Assembly: GCF_030704535.1 (NCBI RefSeq)
Contig: NC_081823.1
Coordinates: forward strand, 7,384,501-7,448,500
Reading direction: 5' to 3'
DNA length: 64,000 bases
Source of the DNA: Vitis vinifera
Taxonomy: Eukaryota; Streptophyta; Magnoliopsida; Vitales; Vitaceae
The notes under the pieces are model-generated. The model worked only from the letters and a program-made list of their open reading frames with translations, had not been told where the DNA came from and did not search any database. The position numbers and the translations under genes were made by a program. Positions 36,211 through 48,084 of the stretch are shown here, one piece after another (the first letter of the stretch is position 1; each line of letters begins with the position of its first letter).

Positions 36211-39200
36211 TTACATAGAAGATTTGTTATCAATCCAGAATCCCTCACAGTCTCCTCGAATGCAAATGACATCAGAGTCATCCATTGTATCAAATGATTC
36301 AACTTGTGCCAAGGTGGTAATGAGAGGATGGTGTTCAATAGAATTATCCATGAAGTCATCAGAATCCTTTGCTGAAAATGAGAAGTCCCTTTCAGGAGTT
36401 GACAAAACAACTGACCATCTTGGATCAAGTTGGTTTTGTACATAGAATACTTGCTTGGCTTGGGAGGCTAAAATAAATGGATCTGATTTATGAGCCATCT
36501 TAGTGAAGTCAACTAATGTCAGCCCAAACTCATCAACTTTGATGCCGCTCTTATTATCAACCCAATTACATTTGAAAACTGGAATCCTAAACATGGTATA
36601 ATCAAGATCCCATATCTCAGTAATAATACCATAGAAACATAGCTCACTAAATACTGGATTCTTATCCTTGGCACTAGAAATTTGCATTGTTGTTGCTACA
36701 ATGCTAACTCCACTATTCTGGGTAACTCGTAACTCATCACGGTCTTTTGTGTTGTACTGACACCCATTTATAACATAGCCATGATACTTGGCCACGTAGT
36801 GGGTAGGACCATGTGCCATCCATCTTAAGGTTTCAGATATAGGTTCTTTGTCAGCAATGACAACTTCTACCTGTTTGAATGGACCATAGTTATTAATATT
36901 TTTTATGATAAGTGCTAAGAATGGTGCAATTTTTAGAATAAATTCAATACCTTTTTTCGCAACCAATGAGTGAATGTTCGCATGTGTTCTTCTTGTAGCC
37001 ACTTTTGTCTCTTAGATTGACGAGGATTGTTCAATTTCAACCATTTCATGTGTTCTCTATAAGATATGTATAAGAAAGTAACAATAAGTTTCCAAAATTA
37101 GTTTAAGTAATCTACACATAAAATCAAAATAGTTGACCCTTACTCGATATAAGGTTGGATGATAGTTGTATTTTCCAACACATAATGATGTGCTTGCAAC
37201 AAAAAATTACAATCAACTTCGGTGATATGACCTCCAGGAATAGGCGCCCCAACTTTATGGTCAACATTAGTGCTACTAGGAACTCCAATTGCATCCACAT
37301 TTGATAAGTACTCTGTACAAAATTCAATAGCTTCCTCTGCAATGTAGCATTCAACAATGCAACCTTCAGGGTGGTTACGGTTTCACACATAACCCTTTAA
37401 TACTTTCATGAACCTTTCAAATGGGTACATCCATCTAAAATAAACCGGTCCACAAAGTCTCACCTCTCTAACAAGATGAACCGTTAAATGAATCATGATA
37501 TCAAAGAAGGATGGCGGAAAGTACTTTTCAAGCAAGCGCAATGTCACAACAAGTTCATTTTGTAACTTATCCAATGTAGACACATCAACCACCTTCTTAC
37601 ATAAAGCATTGAAAAAAAGGCTCAATCTAGCAATAGCATGTCGTACATGCTTTGGCAAAAGTGATCGCAATGCCACTGGTAACAATTGTTGCATCAGTGT
37701 ATGATAATCATGAGACTTCAGGCCATAAAGGTTCAAATCTTCCATTGACACAAGATTTCTAAAGTTTGAGCAATACCCTTCAGGAACCTTTAACTCAGCT
37801 AAAGTTTGACAAAATACTTTCTTCTCCTTTCTAGACAATGTATAACATGCAAGCGGAAGGTAAGTTCGATTCGATTCAAACCTTAGTGCCAGTTTACACC
37901 TTAAGCCCATGTCCATAAGGTCCAGACGAGAATTGAGTCCATCTTTTGTCTTCCCTGGGATGTTAAGTAATGTACCAATGATGCTTTCACAAATATTTTT
38001 CTCAATGTGCATTACATCCAAATTATGACGAACATGCAAATATCTCCAATACTCAAGTTCAAAGAATATAGACTTTTTCTTCCAACAATTGGTATAAGTC
38101 ACATTGGATTTTTCATGTCTTCCCCTTTTTTTCCCCCATGAATTACAAATGACATTCATTTTCAATAGTATTTCCTCTCCACTTAATGGTTGTGGAGGTG
38201 ATCGAAACTCCTGCTCACCATTGAATGCCTTTCTATGTTTTCTAAAAGGATGATTGCATGGAAGAAAACGTCTGTGGCCTGTAAATGAGTTCTTTCTCCC
38301 ATGCTTTAACCTATGTGAATAGGTTTCCGGTCCATATATTGGACAAGCAAAATATCCTTTGACTATGCAACCAGATAAGTTTCCATATGCAGGAAAGTCA
38401 TTTATTATCCATAATAGAACAACCCTTAATGTAAAGACCCCTCTTTGATATGCATCATAAGCTTCTACCCCTATCTCCCACAAGGTTTTAAGGTCCTCAA
38501 TCAATGGTGCTAAATAGATATCTATGTCATTTCCAGGTTGTTGTGGACCCGATATTAACAAAGATAACATCATAAATTTTCTCTTCATGTACAACCACGG
38601 TGGAAGGTTATAAGTGATCATGACAACTAGCCAACAACTATACCTGCTGCTCAAAGAACTATGGGGATTTATGCCATCTGCTGAAATGACAAGTCTAAGG
38701 TTTCTAGGTTCTGCAGCAAAATCAGGCCATCTATGGTCAATTACCTTCCATGACGGCGAGTCGGATGGATGACGCATTTTTCCATCAAATTCTCCACCTT
38801 CTGCATGCCATATGAGGTCTTTTGCAATTTTTGAGGACCGAAACATTCTTTTAAATCGTGGGATAGGTGGAAAATACCACATTACTTTAGCAGGAACTCC
38901 TTTACTCTTTTTGCTTCCTCTTCTATTCACCTTCCACCTTGAAGCTCCACATGTAGGACATGAAGATGCATCTTTTAACTCATTCCTAAAAAGTATGCAA
39001 TCATTGGGACATGCATGTATTTTTTCATATTCCATTTCCAATGCATTCAATGTTTTTTTTGCTTCATACATAGACAATGGCAACTCATTGTTTACAGGCA
39101 ACATATCACCAAGTAAGCTTAATAGCTCGGAGAAGCTTTTATCAGACCACCCATATCTTCTTTTCAGATTGTATAATTTAACTAAAGTAGATAATTTGGT

Positions 39201-39611
39201 GAAGTTTTTGCAATCGAGATACAAAGGTTTTTCAGCATCTTCAAGCAACCTTTCAAATAATTTTGGATTAGCCTTACAATCATCTTATGCAGCTTCAACC
39301 ATTTCTACTGTATGATCCACATTACCAATATGAATTCTATCAAAACATTCAACCCTTGTAGTTAGGGGTCCACTACTTAGAGCTGCCTCCCCATGCCAAA
39401 ACCAAGTATGGTAACTTTGGTCAATTCCATAAAAGAATAGGTGTTCTCTAATCTTTTGAGGAGTATTGAAGATCAAATTTCCACACTATAGACATGGGCA
39501 TTTGATGGAGTTTTGATTTGCAGAATTTTGAACTGCAAATGAAATGAAATTTTCAACCCCATCCTCATAGTCTTTTGATCTTCTATCTTTTGACATCCAG
39601 GAACGATTCAT
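36211..39611 (-). pseudogene. CACTA TNP2-type transposase, decayed
   Basis: It starts MNRSWMSKDRRSKDYEDGVE at 39611, with the transposase-associated N-terminal Cys motif (KCPC...CGN). The TNP2 core (Transposase_21; GDMLPVNNELPLSMYEAKK, CPNDCILFRNE, DGINPH, ISGPQQPGNDIDIYLAPLIE, LDVMHIEKN) follows, then DUF4218 (FPPSFFDIMIHLTVHL, PFERFMK) and a C-terminal DUF4216-like part (VSIVATTMQISSAKDKNP, YVQNQLDPRWSVVL). Two introns, about 37139-37056 and 36945-36872, restore the reading. Three in-frame stops interrupt it: after CPCL (about 39485), after VEAA (about 39285) and after KGYV (about 37383). The last falls where relatives have Arg, a CGA to TGA change typical of methylated CpG decay. Otherwise it is full length, so the decay is recent. 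Confidence 0.88.
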
Positions 39612-42368
39612 TTGCCTATAATAGTTGAACACAATTCCTATATAGCAAACATAAGCAAACAATGGAAATGGAAAAGACTTAGAAAGTTACCTTTAGAAAA
39701 CACTCAAAACTTTCAGTTTCTCATTTGTGACATCCAAAATTTCTTTTAAACTTTCTATGGACAAACAATTAGGATTCAAGTGCAATAAAAAATTTGAACC
39801 TCATCCTTAATAAAAAAAATGATTAACAATATGACAATAGAACCTTTTGATGCATGTTTTTATGCCTTTTAACATGTCCATCATCCAAAATCAGGTAGTT
39901 GTTCCTATCCCATGTAGGAATACATAATCCCTATGTGTTAATTGCCAATATACTCAATTTCATTTTAAAGAAATTTTGGCAGCATTTCCCCATAGTTCTC
40001 CAAGTACACAAAATGAACAAGGTATAATATGTGACCTTGTTCAAATATGCACCCAAAGAACAAGAGGAAATACTACCAAAATTTCTAAAAAGTGAATTAA
40101 GCACAAGCAATTAACTTCATAGATATTATGTTTTCCTACACTGTCCAATCGGACAATTCAAACATCATTGCAAAAAAAATATCTTTATCACATTCTAGAC
40201 AATTTAAAAGTTGTCAACTTGAAAGTGGCTTAGGTAAAACCTTTTTCACCTTTGACAACTTAAATGTCTTTAGTATGTAATAAGAGAAACTTTTATCTTA
40301 CAATGATAGTTGAATGGGAACTCTAAGGTTTCATGCATGCATGTTTGATTAAAATTAAAACACAATTACTTATTGAATAATCTAATAATTATAAAACACC
40401 TAAAGTTGTTCCATAATTATTGCTATATTTCATCATTAAACAAGATTATTATGAGAAAGCATACGTATGGCCCATGATTTGCGAATCAAGTCACACCAGT
40501 CTATGTCATAGCCTTGGGTCAAAATTTGGGCCTTGGTATCAAACTAAGCTAGGGAATAACTCGTACAATTCAGGTACTCAATAAGATTTAAACAAAATTT
40601 AAAATAACGCTTCCATTATATTCTTTTGACCACCCAAAGTAAAAATGGTATTATGATTAAAATATGTTGGTTTGTATAAGGAAAAATAGTGTACCTTCCT
40701 CACTCTGTCTTTGTCTCAAGTCTTGCATCACACACCTCTCGTAGTCCAATGTAGGTCACTGTCTCTTAAAATATGTATATGCAAAACAAATAATAAATAA
40801 AGATATAAAATAAATCCATTAGTAGATATTAACAAATAAATACAAAATAAATTAAAATAAGAAATAAACTAAGAAGAAAAAACATATAAGTAAGAAAAAA
40901 AAGATTTTCACATGTGCAACAATGGTTAGATATTTTTAAAAATTTATAAAATTATTAAAATCAAACTATTTTAGTTATTATTTTTTTAAAATGGTAATTA
41001 ATACTCATATAAAATAAAATATATGCATGATGAGAAAGGTAAGAAGATTATTCCTTGTGCCCTTTTTCATTTGAGATTATGACTTTTGGTGATGACCTAA
41101 TGGTGGGTGAACCGTGAACCACACTATCTGACCCGGGTCAAGTCCTTAGGGCAAGAAAGATGACTGCAAGATGGGTAGAACTTAAACGAATGAGATAGAA
41201 AAGTCTGGTCTAAATTAAGGTGGCTTAACAATCCGTAATCATCTTGGTTAGGTTGTATCATATTGTGAAAGAGAAGTTACAGGCTAGGTCTTCAGCATCC
41301 AGCAATTCCACCCTTTGATTTTTCCAACATGTTGCACCATCTAATAATAATACCTATGATCCTATACCTTAGTTTTGATTCCTTATGTATACAAAGTATA
41401 TATGGTTACACTACATTAAAGTTATTTTTTTTCTCTAAAAAGTAATTAGTGTAAATTTTAAAAGTAGGCTAATATTCATTTTTTTTTTCACTTCTTATTT
41501 TTTGTTTTGAAAATAGAAAATAGTAACAACTCTTATACAAAATATTTTACTATTTTTTGTTTTTAAAATAGAAAGTTAGAAATTGCATTTTAAAAGCAAT
41601 ATTCTATTTCAATCCACACAAATGATACAAGTTTTGAAATATTCCATTACCATATTTTGAGTAATATTTTTAAAGGGTTAATTTAATTCATTTCCCCTCA
41701 AGATTTGACTAAATATAATGGCACCCGATAATATGAAATTTGAAGAAGTCCATATACTCTTCAAGTCTATAATTAGAAGTTCCTAGTAAGTTGTCACCCA
41801 TACTAATGAAATTTCTTGAGTCAACATTAATCTCGAACCTTTTTGCTACCTTCATTACCTATTTTGCCCCTTTACCACCTACTTAGTCCTCTTTACTTTG
41901 ACCATGTGTGTTTCTCTTACTTGCCCCTCTACTTTTATGAAAGAAGCATATAGAAGAAGCCCATTCAAGTTTTTAATTTTTCTTTGTTTGGATCATTCCT
42001 TGAAACCTTCTAAAATTTCCCTTGTACTTAGCCTCAACATTACAGGTCCAATAAAACTCTTATAAATAAAATTAAAAGTGTAATAAATATTATAAAATTA
42101 TTTTATTAAAAAAATTAATATATATATATATATTGTAATTATTAAATTATATAAAATCTTATTCAATAATAATATTGTGATATTTAATTATAATATGTTT
42201 AATTTTAAAATATATTTAATATTAAAATTATGATATATTTAATTAATATATTAGTGATATTAAAAACTTTTTACAATTTAATTAAATAAAAAAATTATTT
42301 ACATATAAAATAATTATAATTAATTTGTTGTTTAAAGGATTATTTTAATATTTTGTGTATATAAAAAC

Positions 42369-42372
<4 letters not shown>
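39612..42372. other. CACTA upstream non-coding region
   Basis: This lies 5' of the transposase inside the element. It is A/T-rich with mixed-composition islands (39850-40280, 41090-41350) in which I recognise nothing. It should include the transposase promoter, but no TATA box can be chosen with confidence. Confidence 0.45.

Positions 42373-42422
<50 letters not shown>
42373..42422. repeat. TA microsatellite
   Basis: About 24 uninterrupted TA units. Pure (TA)n tracts are highly mutable and prone to form cruciforms. Confidence 0.95.
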
Positions 42423-42424
<2 letters not shown>

Positions 42425-42493
42425 CATAAGGGTTTTGATTTCAACAAGGTATATTTTATTAAGTAAAGAAAGAAGGGCAGCTTCCTTGAACTT

Positions 42494-43044
42494 TCAATCC
42501 CAACTTGCAGATTTTACACCTTCGGCATCACAGGTATATTGAGGAGGACAAGGAAAAGTGCCATCAACGTATCCTAAGAGGTCGTTGCTAATTAAAACAG
42601 GGAGGAATTTATCTTTCCAGAGAAGATAGTTGGTGGAATCAAGTTTGATTGGTAATATTCGGTGCAGCAAGTAGAGTGGAAGAAGGCAGTGAATTCGAAA
42701 TAAAAACTGATAAGAATGTGACAAAGAAGAAGGAAGAACAAAAGGATATGATGGTGTAGAAAAATAAGAAGAAGAAAAGAATAGGGTGAAGGAATTTATT
42801 TGAGGAGAATAGGAGATGACAAAGTTGATACCTGAGTCAAGAAGGGAGGAAGAGCAGTGGTGGAGATGACAGATGGAGGTCCGGCAAGAGTGCTAGGAGG
42901 CAAGGACTTAAAAACCTGGGTCAACGACGATGCCGCTAAGGACGAAACTTGGCTGGGAATATCAATATGTGCAGCAGACAACAGAATAGATGATGTTTCA
43001 ATGGATGAGGAAATTTCAGCAGTGGAAGATGGTGTCGCAGCCAT
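42494..43044 (-). mobile_element. Copia-type gag-like fragment inside the CACTA element (fossil)
   Basis: Minus-strand translation gives a Ser/Thr/Pro-rich start (MAATPSSTAEISSS) and then a piece matching the N-terminal part of Ty1/copia gag proteins (KLDSTNYLLWKDKFLPVL, then LLGYVDGTFPCPP). Only this N-terminal part is present; there are no LTRs, protease or pol, so it is a broken remnant carried by the CACTA element. It could have been picked up from a gag-derived host gene instead. Confidence 0.6.
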
Positions 43045-43189
43045 GGCAGAGGAGATTAAGAGAGGATGCAGCAGGAAAGAAATTGCTAGAACAATGACAG
43101 CGGCAGGTTTAGAATCCTTTCAACACACCAAATTTAGAGTCAGACTTGACAGCCTTTCAAAGACGCGGAGGCATAGAATATTCTTGATT

Positions 43190-43369
43190 AAAATATGTGA
43201 GATCATAAGCACCAAGGAAATCAACGACCCCACCACAGCTATTGCCACTCTCCGCCTCTTCTTCCACGACTGCATGGTCGAAGGCTACGACACCTCAGTC
43301 CTCATCTTCTCCAACTCCTTCAACACCGCCCAGCACGACGCCGACATCAACCTCTCCCTCCCAGGCAAT
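43190..43369 (+). pseudogene. Captured fragment of a class III peroxidase gene
   Basis: About 60 residues read KICEIISTKEINDPTTA, then ATLRLFFHDCMVEGYDTSVL, then DADINLSLPGN. This is the distal-haem region of secreted plant peroxidases, with the distal Arg and His of RLFFHDC. The Cys usual in VEGCDASV is replaced by Tyr here, and no signal peptide, proximal His region or other exons are present, so it cannot be an active enzyme. It lies inside the CACTA element, opposite in strand to the transposase genes, and is best explained as gene-fragment capture (transduplication). The open frame extends back to 42857 only because it overlaps the gag-like piece on the other strand. Confidence 0.8.
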
Positions 43370-44479
43370 ACTGTATCAATACATCCAGATTGTACGAGTC
43401 TTGCCTCTCTAGTCATCAGTCATCATTCATGACTTTGTAGGAGGGATGAGGTAGACCAAACAAAGCCTTCGGATGGGCTCAAATCTAGCCACATCCAAGT
43501 TCCAAATTCCTATCCCCTAAAGTAAAATTTAAATTATTATTATTATTTACATTCTGTAGAAGTTTCTTCTTTAAATGAATTTTATTTTTGAGAAAACTTG
43601 CTATGGAAAGTCTGCATCTTGATTTCAACCGAGACAAACCCATATCTTTTGGACCTGGTGCCTCTCCCAATCCTTGACTGCCCAACAACTAAAATTCAAA
43701 CCCAAGCCCACCAAAGAAAATTTTAAAACACGTCATGCCTTTGCCAGTTGTTCCCCTCTCAATACCATTTAAAAATCCCCCATTCTGTAGCTTTCTCAAC
43801 TGCTGCAGTCGAACCTGTCTTCTCCTTGGTGTACGAACACGACACGTCCATACCTACAGGCGGTAGAGGCTACACCTCCTTTCCCACGCCCTTGTGCTGG
43901 TGCGTGAGCCACCCACCACATTACCCTCAAGCTCCATCCCGATCACCATGCTGGCTACTACATCTCCATGGCATTACACTAGGCAAAAACAAGGCGACAC
44001 TTCCCACCACAACTAAAAGGAGAAGCTGAAATTATACCTATTACAACTTGCAGCGTACCATACAACAACAAGAACAAAAAATGCACTGTATTTATTTGGG
44101 ATACCATTACCCTGATTTTCTCCTCCCAAAATAATTTCCCCATCTATGAAACAATAATATTAGATTTTTGGAACAATGAAAACCCTTCCATTTGTCTTCA
44201 TTTGTACTAATCTATTCAAGTTTGAGGAAAACAACATTACTTGAGAAAGAGATTTACCTGTAACTATGATGCTCTGTAGTAGATTTTGACAATGGTAACC
44301 TCCCATGCATGGAAGTTAGACATGGCCATTCCAACGGATTAGGGCATTTTAGTGGTGGACTTAGTGAGAGCTATAGGGTTTCGGGGTTTCTTCAGTTCTG
44401 AAATTGTGGAGGGAATGTCTGGCGGGTACTTGTAGAAAGGGAAAAACATTTAATTAATATATATATATATATACTATTA

Positions 44480-44729
44480 TTTAATGTCACCTAATATAAG
44501 TGCCATGAAATATCACAACTATGACACTGCTATAAAGTGTCATGGAATAACCAGTTATTCTTATAAGTGCCACAACAAGCAATGATACTTTAAATAAGCG
44601 CCATGAAATAAAAAAGCTAATATAAAAAATGACCCTTTTGAAAAAACGCCATTGTATATCCAAATATAATGATACTTTATGAAAGCGCCAATGATTAAAG
44701 CGTCATAATTTTCTATTTTTGTAGTAGTG
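44480..44729. repeat. CACTA right subterminal repeats and terminal repeat
   Basis: Repeated short units AGTGCCATGAAATA, AAGCGCCATGAAATA, AAAGTGTCATGGAATA and AAAGCGCCAATGATTAAAGC approach the terminal repeat ending TAGTAGTG at 44729. They mirror the GACGCTT/GCGTCA units at the left end. Confidence 0.7.
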
Positions 44730-46028
44730 GTTAGACATTGGAAAATATTGTATATATAAATATATTATTATAATAATAAAAATGAGAAGAAACATGAGGA
44801 TTACTATTTTAGTCTTAGGACTTTTGTGTGTAATGAAGATAGGAGGGTAATGAGTTGGTTATGCATTGAATTTGAAAATTAATAAAAATAATAATATTTA
44901 GTTTTAAGCTAACAAAGGAAATATTAGCAATAATAACAGTTTAGTGCAATAAATACAAAAACAATATATTTTTGAGAAATGTAGTTTAAAAATAATAACA
45001 ATAAATTAATGGAATTTGGAGGATAAATTTTGGAAAGAACCCAATTTTTAGAAGAATTTAAAAAATCACATGTTAAATTATTATTGATTAAGAAGTTAAA
45101 AATAATAGGTGACATAATATAGAAAATTTCAATCCCATCCTACTTATTTAAAATAATTATCATCCTCGTGCTAGTAAAAGAGAAAAGAAAAATAGAGTGG
45201 GGTGGGTATATGAATTTACCATATTAGTCTCACCTCACCCTGATTAAAGTCTTCTTTTCTAAATTAAATTTTAAAAAATTTAATTAAATAAATGTATTTT
45301 ATAAATAATTAAAATATTATAATTTTTATAACTTATTTTATTGCAAAGTAATTATTTTTATTATTTTATATGTATTAAAAATGGGGAAATAAAAAATTTA
45401 AATTAAATTATTTTTTGAAATTCATTTTATATATAATTAGGGTGAGATGGGATGAGACAAGGCAAAATCTGAAACTATCCTGCATTTAAAAAAAAAAAAA
45501 GAAAATCTCAAACTTGCCTCACGTTTAAAAAGAAAAAAAATCTCAAACTTGCTCATAACTTATTTATTTTAATTCCAAACCAATAAGGTGGGACGAGGGC
45601 CTGTAGCCATAGAAGACTTGTAGGGATTTTACCCGAAAAATCTCACTCTATTGTTATCGTACTCCTATCCAAGTTGATAGTCAACTTGTATACCTTGTTT
45701 TTTTTTTTTTTCAATATTCAAATAAATCACAATTTAATTTTAATGGTCTTTAAACTAAAAGTTCAATTAAATGAATTTTTTCGTGTCATTAGCTTTCACA
45801 ACCTCGTAAGTGCTAATAATATTCAATTTCAAATAATCATCAAAGTCTATACAACCATTTCTAAATCAAATGTTCTCATAGTTTATTTTCAACCAATCAA
45901 AGTATAATTAAATTACATATATCCAAATTCCCCAAATAAATACACATCTAATTTCCCCGTTGCTTGGTAGGAGGCCTTACACCCAACAGGGTTAACAAGT
46001 AATAATCAAAGACTAAAAATACATGAAA
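44730..46028. other. AT-rich intergenic DNA
   Basis: It starts with GTT, the right target duplication of the CACTA element, and ends with TGAAA at 46024-46028, the left duplication of the next element. In between it is A/T-rich with no gene that I can support. Confidence 0.55.
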
Positions 46029-48084
46029 TATTGTAAAATTATAAAGTGACATGAGAAGAAAACAAGAAAGAGAAATCAGAATGTAGGAAGAGAATAGAAT
46101 TTCATTAGAGGTATTTCCCTTTTATAGGGAGTCACAAAGAGATATACATCAATATGGATGATCATCCACAAGTTCCCATAATCCGATAAATTCTCATATT
46201 TTATAACACTCCCCTTTGGATGATCATAAGAATATGCCTCATTAAAACCTTACTAGGAAAAACCCCATGGGAAAAAACTTTAGTGAAGGAAAAATAGTAC
46301 ACTATTCTTTTGGATTACTATAACTACCTCGTTAAAAACCTTGCCAGTAAAACCCATTGGGACAAAACCTGGATGAAGGAAAAAAAAGTGCAGTATATCC
46401 ATATTATCATTCTCCCCCTCATGTAAACATGATTATGATTTCTTCAACATTTCAAATGGTAGATCTCTCAATCTTCATATTCCAAAGTCATACCTTAACT
46501 TTTTCAATGTGGTCAAAGGTAACACCTTTGTGAATAGATATGTTAGATTATTTCATGTATTCAAATAAAATAAATTTTCCTTCACTAAGGTTTTTTCCCA
46601 TGGAGTTTTTCTTAGTAAGGTTTTAATGAAGTATATTTTTAAGATCATCTAAGGGGGAGTGTTATAAAATATGAGAATTTATCAGATTATGGGAACTTGT
46701 GGATGATAATTCATATTGATGTACATCTTTTTACGAATCCCTATAAAAGGGAGATACCTCTAATGAAATTCTATTCTCTTCCTACATTCTGATTTTTTTT
46801 TCTTATTTTCTTCTCCTTTCACTTTATAATTTTATAACATGTTATCAGCACGACTAGTCTCTACAAAAGAAATAGAAATATTTTTCTCTATTCAGAAAAA
46901 TAACAAGATATTCTTTATTCTTTCTCACAAAAAGGTATGTGATAAACTTATATCATGATTTTCTATTTTATTACCTTTGATCTCTATTTTCATTTATTTT
47001 ATTTGAATATATAAATATATATAATCTCAATAACCGGAAGTTATGGGGTAAATTCATAACCAGAAGTTATAAAAATTATGTGCAATTCCTATAACCAGAA
47101 GTTATGAGGAAAAATTAGAAAATTACATATACATAACCAGAAGTTATGTATATGATCTCTAATTATTTATTTTTAATTATACGGTATAACTGAATGTTAT
47201 ACCAAACAATATTATATAGCTAGAAGGTATAAAATAAATAAATAAATAAATGTTCATAGCCTGATTATTTTGTCAGAATAAGAAAATATTTAAATTTGTA
47301 CATAACTTAGGCCATGATTATTTTGTCAGAACAAGAAAATATTTAAATTTGTACATAACTTAGGTCATGAACTGTTTTTTATATAAATTTATATATATCT
47401 TCAGGCTATGAACTATTTATTGTGTAGATTTGTGCATAACTTCGGGCTATGAACTTTCATTATGTAGATTTGTACATAACTTCAAGCTATGAACATTTAT
47501 GTATTTATTTACTTTATAGCTTCTGGCTATAATATTGTTTGGTATGACATCCAGTTATACCGTATAATTAAAAATAAATAATTAGAGATTATATACATAA
47601 CTTCTGATCATGTATTTGTAATTCTGTAATTTTTCTTCATAACTTCTGGTTATAGGAATTGCACATATTTTTCATAACTTCTGGTTATAAATTTACCCCA
47701 TAATTTATAATTTACCCCATAACTTCTGGTTATAGAGATTATACATATTTATGTATTCAAATAAAATAAATGAAAATAGAGATCAAAAGGTAATAAAATA
47801 GAAAATCATGATATAAGTTTATCACATACCTTTTTGTGAGAAAGAAGAGAGAAGATCTTTCTATTTTTTTGAATAGAGAAAAATCTTTCTATTTCTTTTG
47901 TAGAGACTAGTTGTGTTGATAACGTGTTGTAAACTTATAAAGTGAAAGGAGAAGAAAATAAGAAAGAGAAATCAAAATGTAGGAAGAGAATAAAATTTCA
48001 TTAGAGGTATAGGGAGTCACAAAGAGATATACATTGATCATTCACAAGTTTCCATAATCCGATAAATTCTCATATTTTATAACA
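46029..48084 (-). mobile_element. Short LTR element with an inverted internal LTR (fossil)
   Basis: Outer LTRs lie at 46029-46208 and 47928-48084, both in minus orientation. Identical 5-bp flanks TGAAA (46024-46028, 48085-48089) show that the whole unit inserted at once. A third LTR, in plus orientation, lies at 46660-46839. Polypurine tracts (AAGGGGGAG type) border the facing ends at about 46209-46217 and 46651-46659, and primer-site-like sequences (TTATCAGCACGA type) border 46840 and 47927. The stretches 46209-46310/46575-46659 and 46840-47390/47400-47927 are large inverted repeats; the second contains many ATAACCAGAAGTTAT-like units. There is no coding region, so it is non-autonomous. Family: Ty1/copia-like by LTR style, uncertain. 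The LTRs still resemble each other well, so it is of moderate age. Confidence 0.8.

Larger units (their letters stand above)
30470..44729 (-). mobile_element. Complete-ended CACTA (En/Spm) DNA transposon, 14.3 kb
   Basis: The left end reads CACTATAAGAAAAAAGGGTA and the right end, reversed, CACTACTACAAAAATAGAAA; both reach ATGACGCTTT at the same distance. GTT flanks the element on both sides (30467-30469 and 44730-44732), the 3-bp duplication expected of the superfamily. Genes run on the minus strand: a TNP2-type transposase (36211-39611) and, downstream, a Transposase_24/Ulp1-type gene (32389-35759). Between 42.4 and 44.0 kb it carries foreign fragments. Three in-frame stops in the transposase mean it is probably unable to move itself, although its ends look usable. 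Confidence 0.92.

Noticed and set aside
42857-43189. N-terminal extension of the peroxidase fragment
   Set aside because: It is the reverse strand of the gag-like piece and has no peroxidase signal peptide or similarity.
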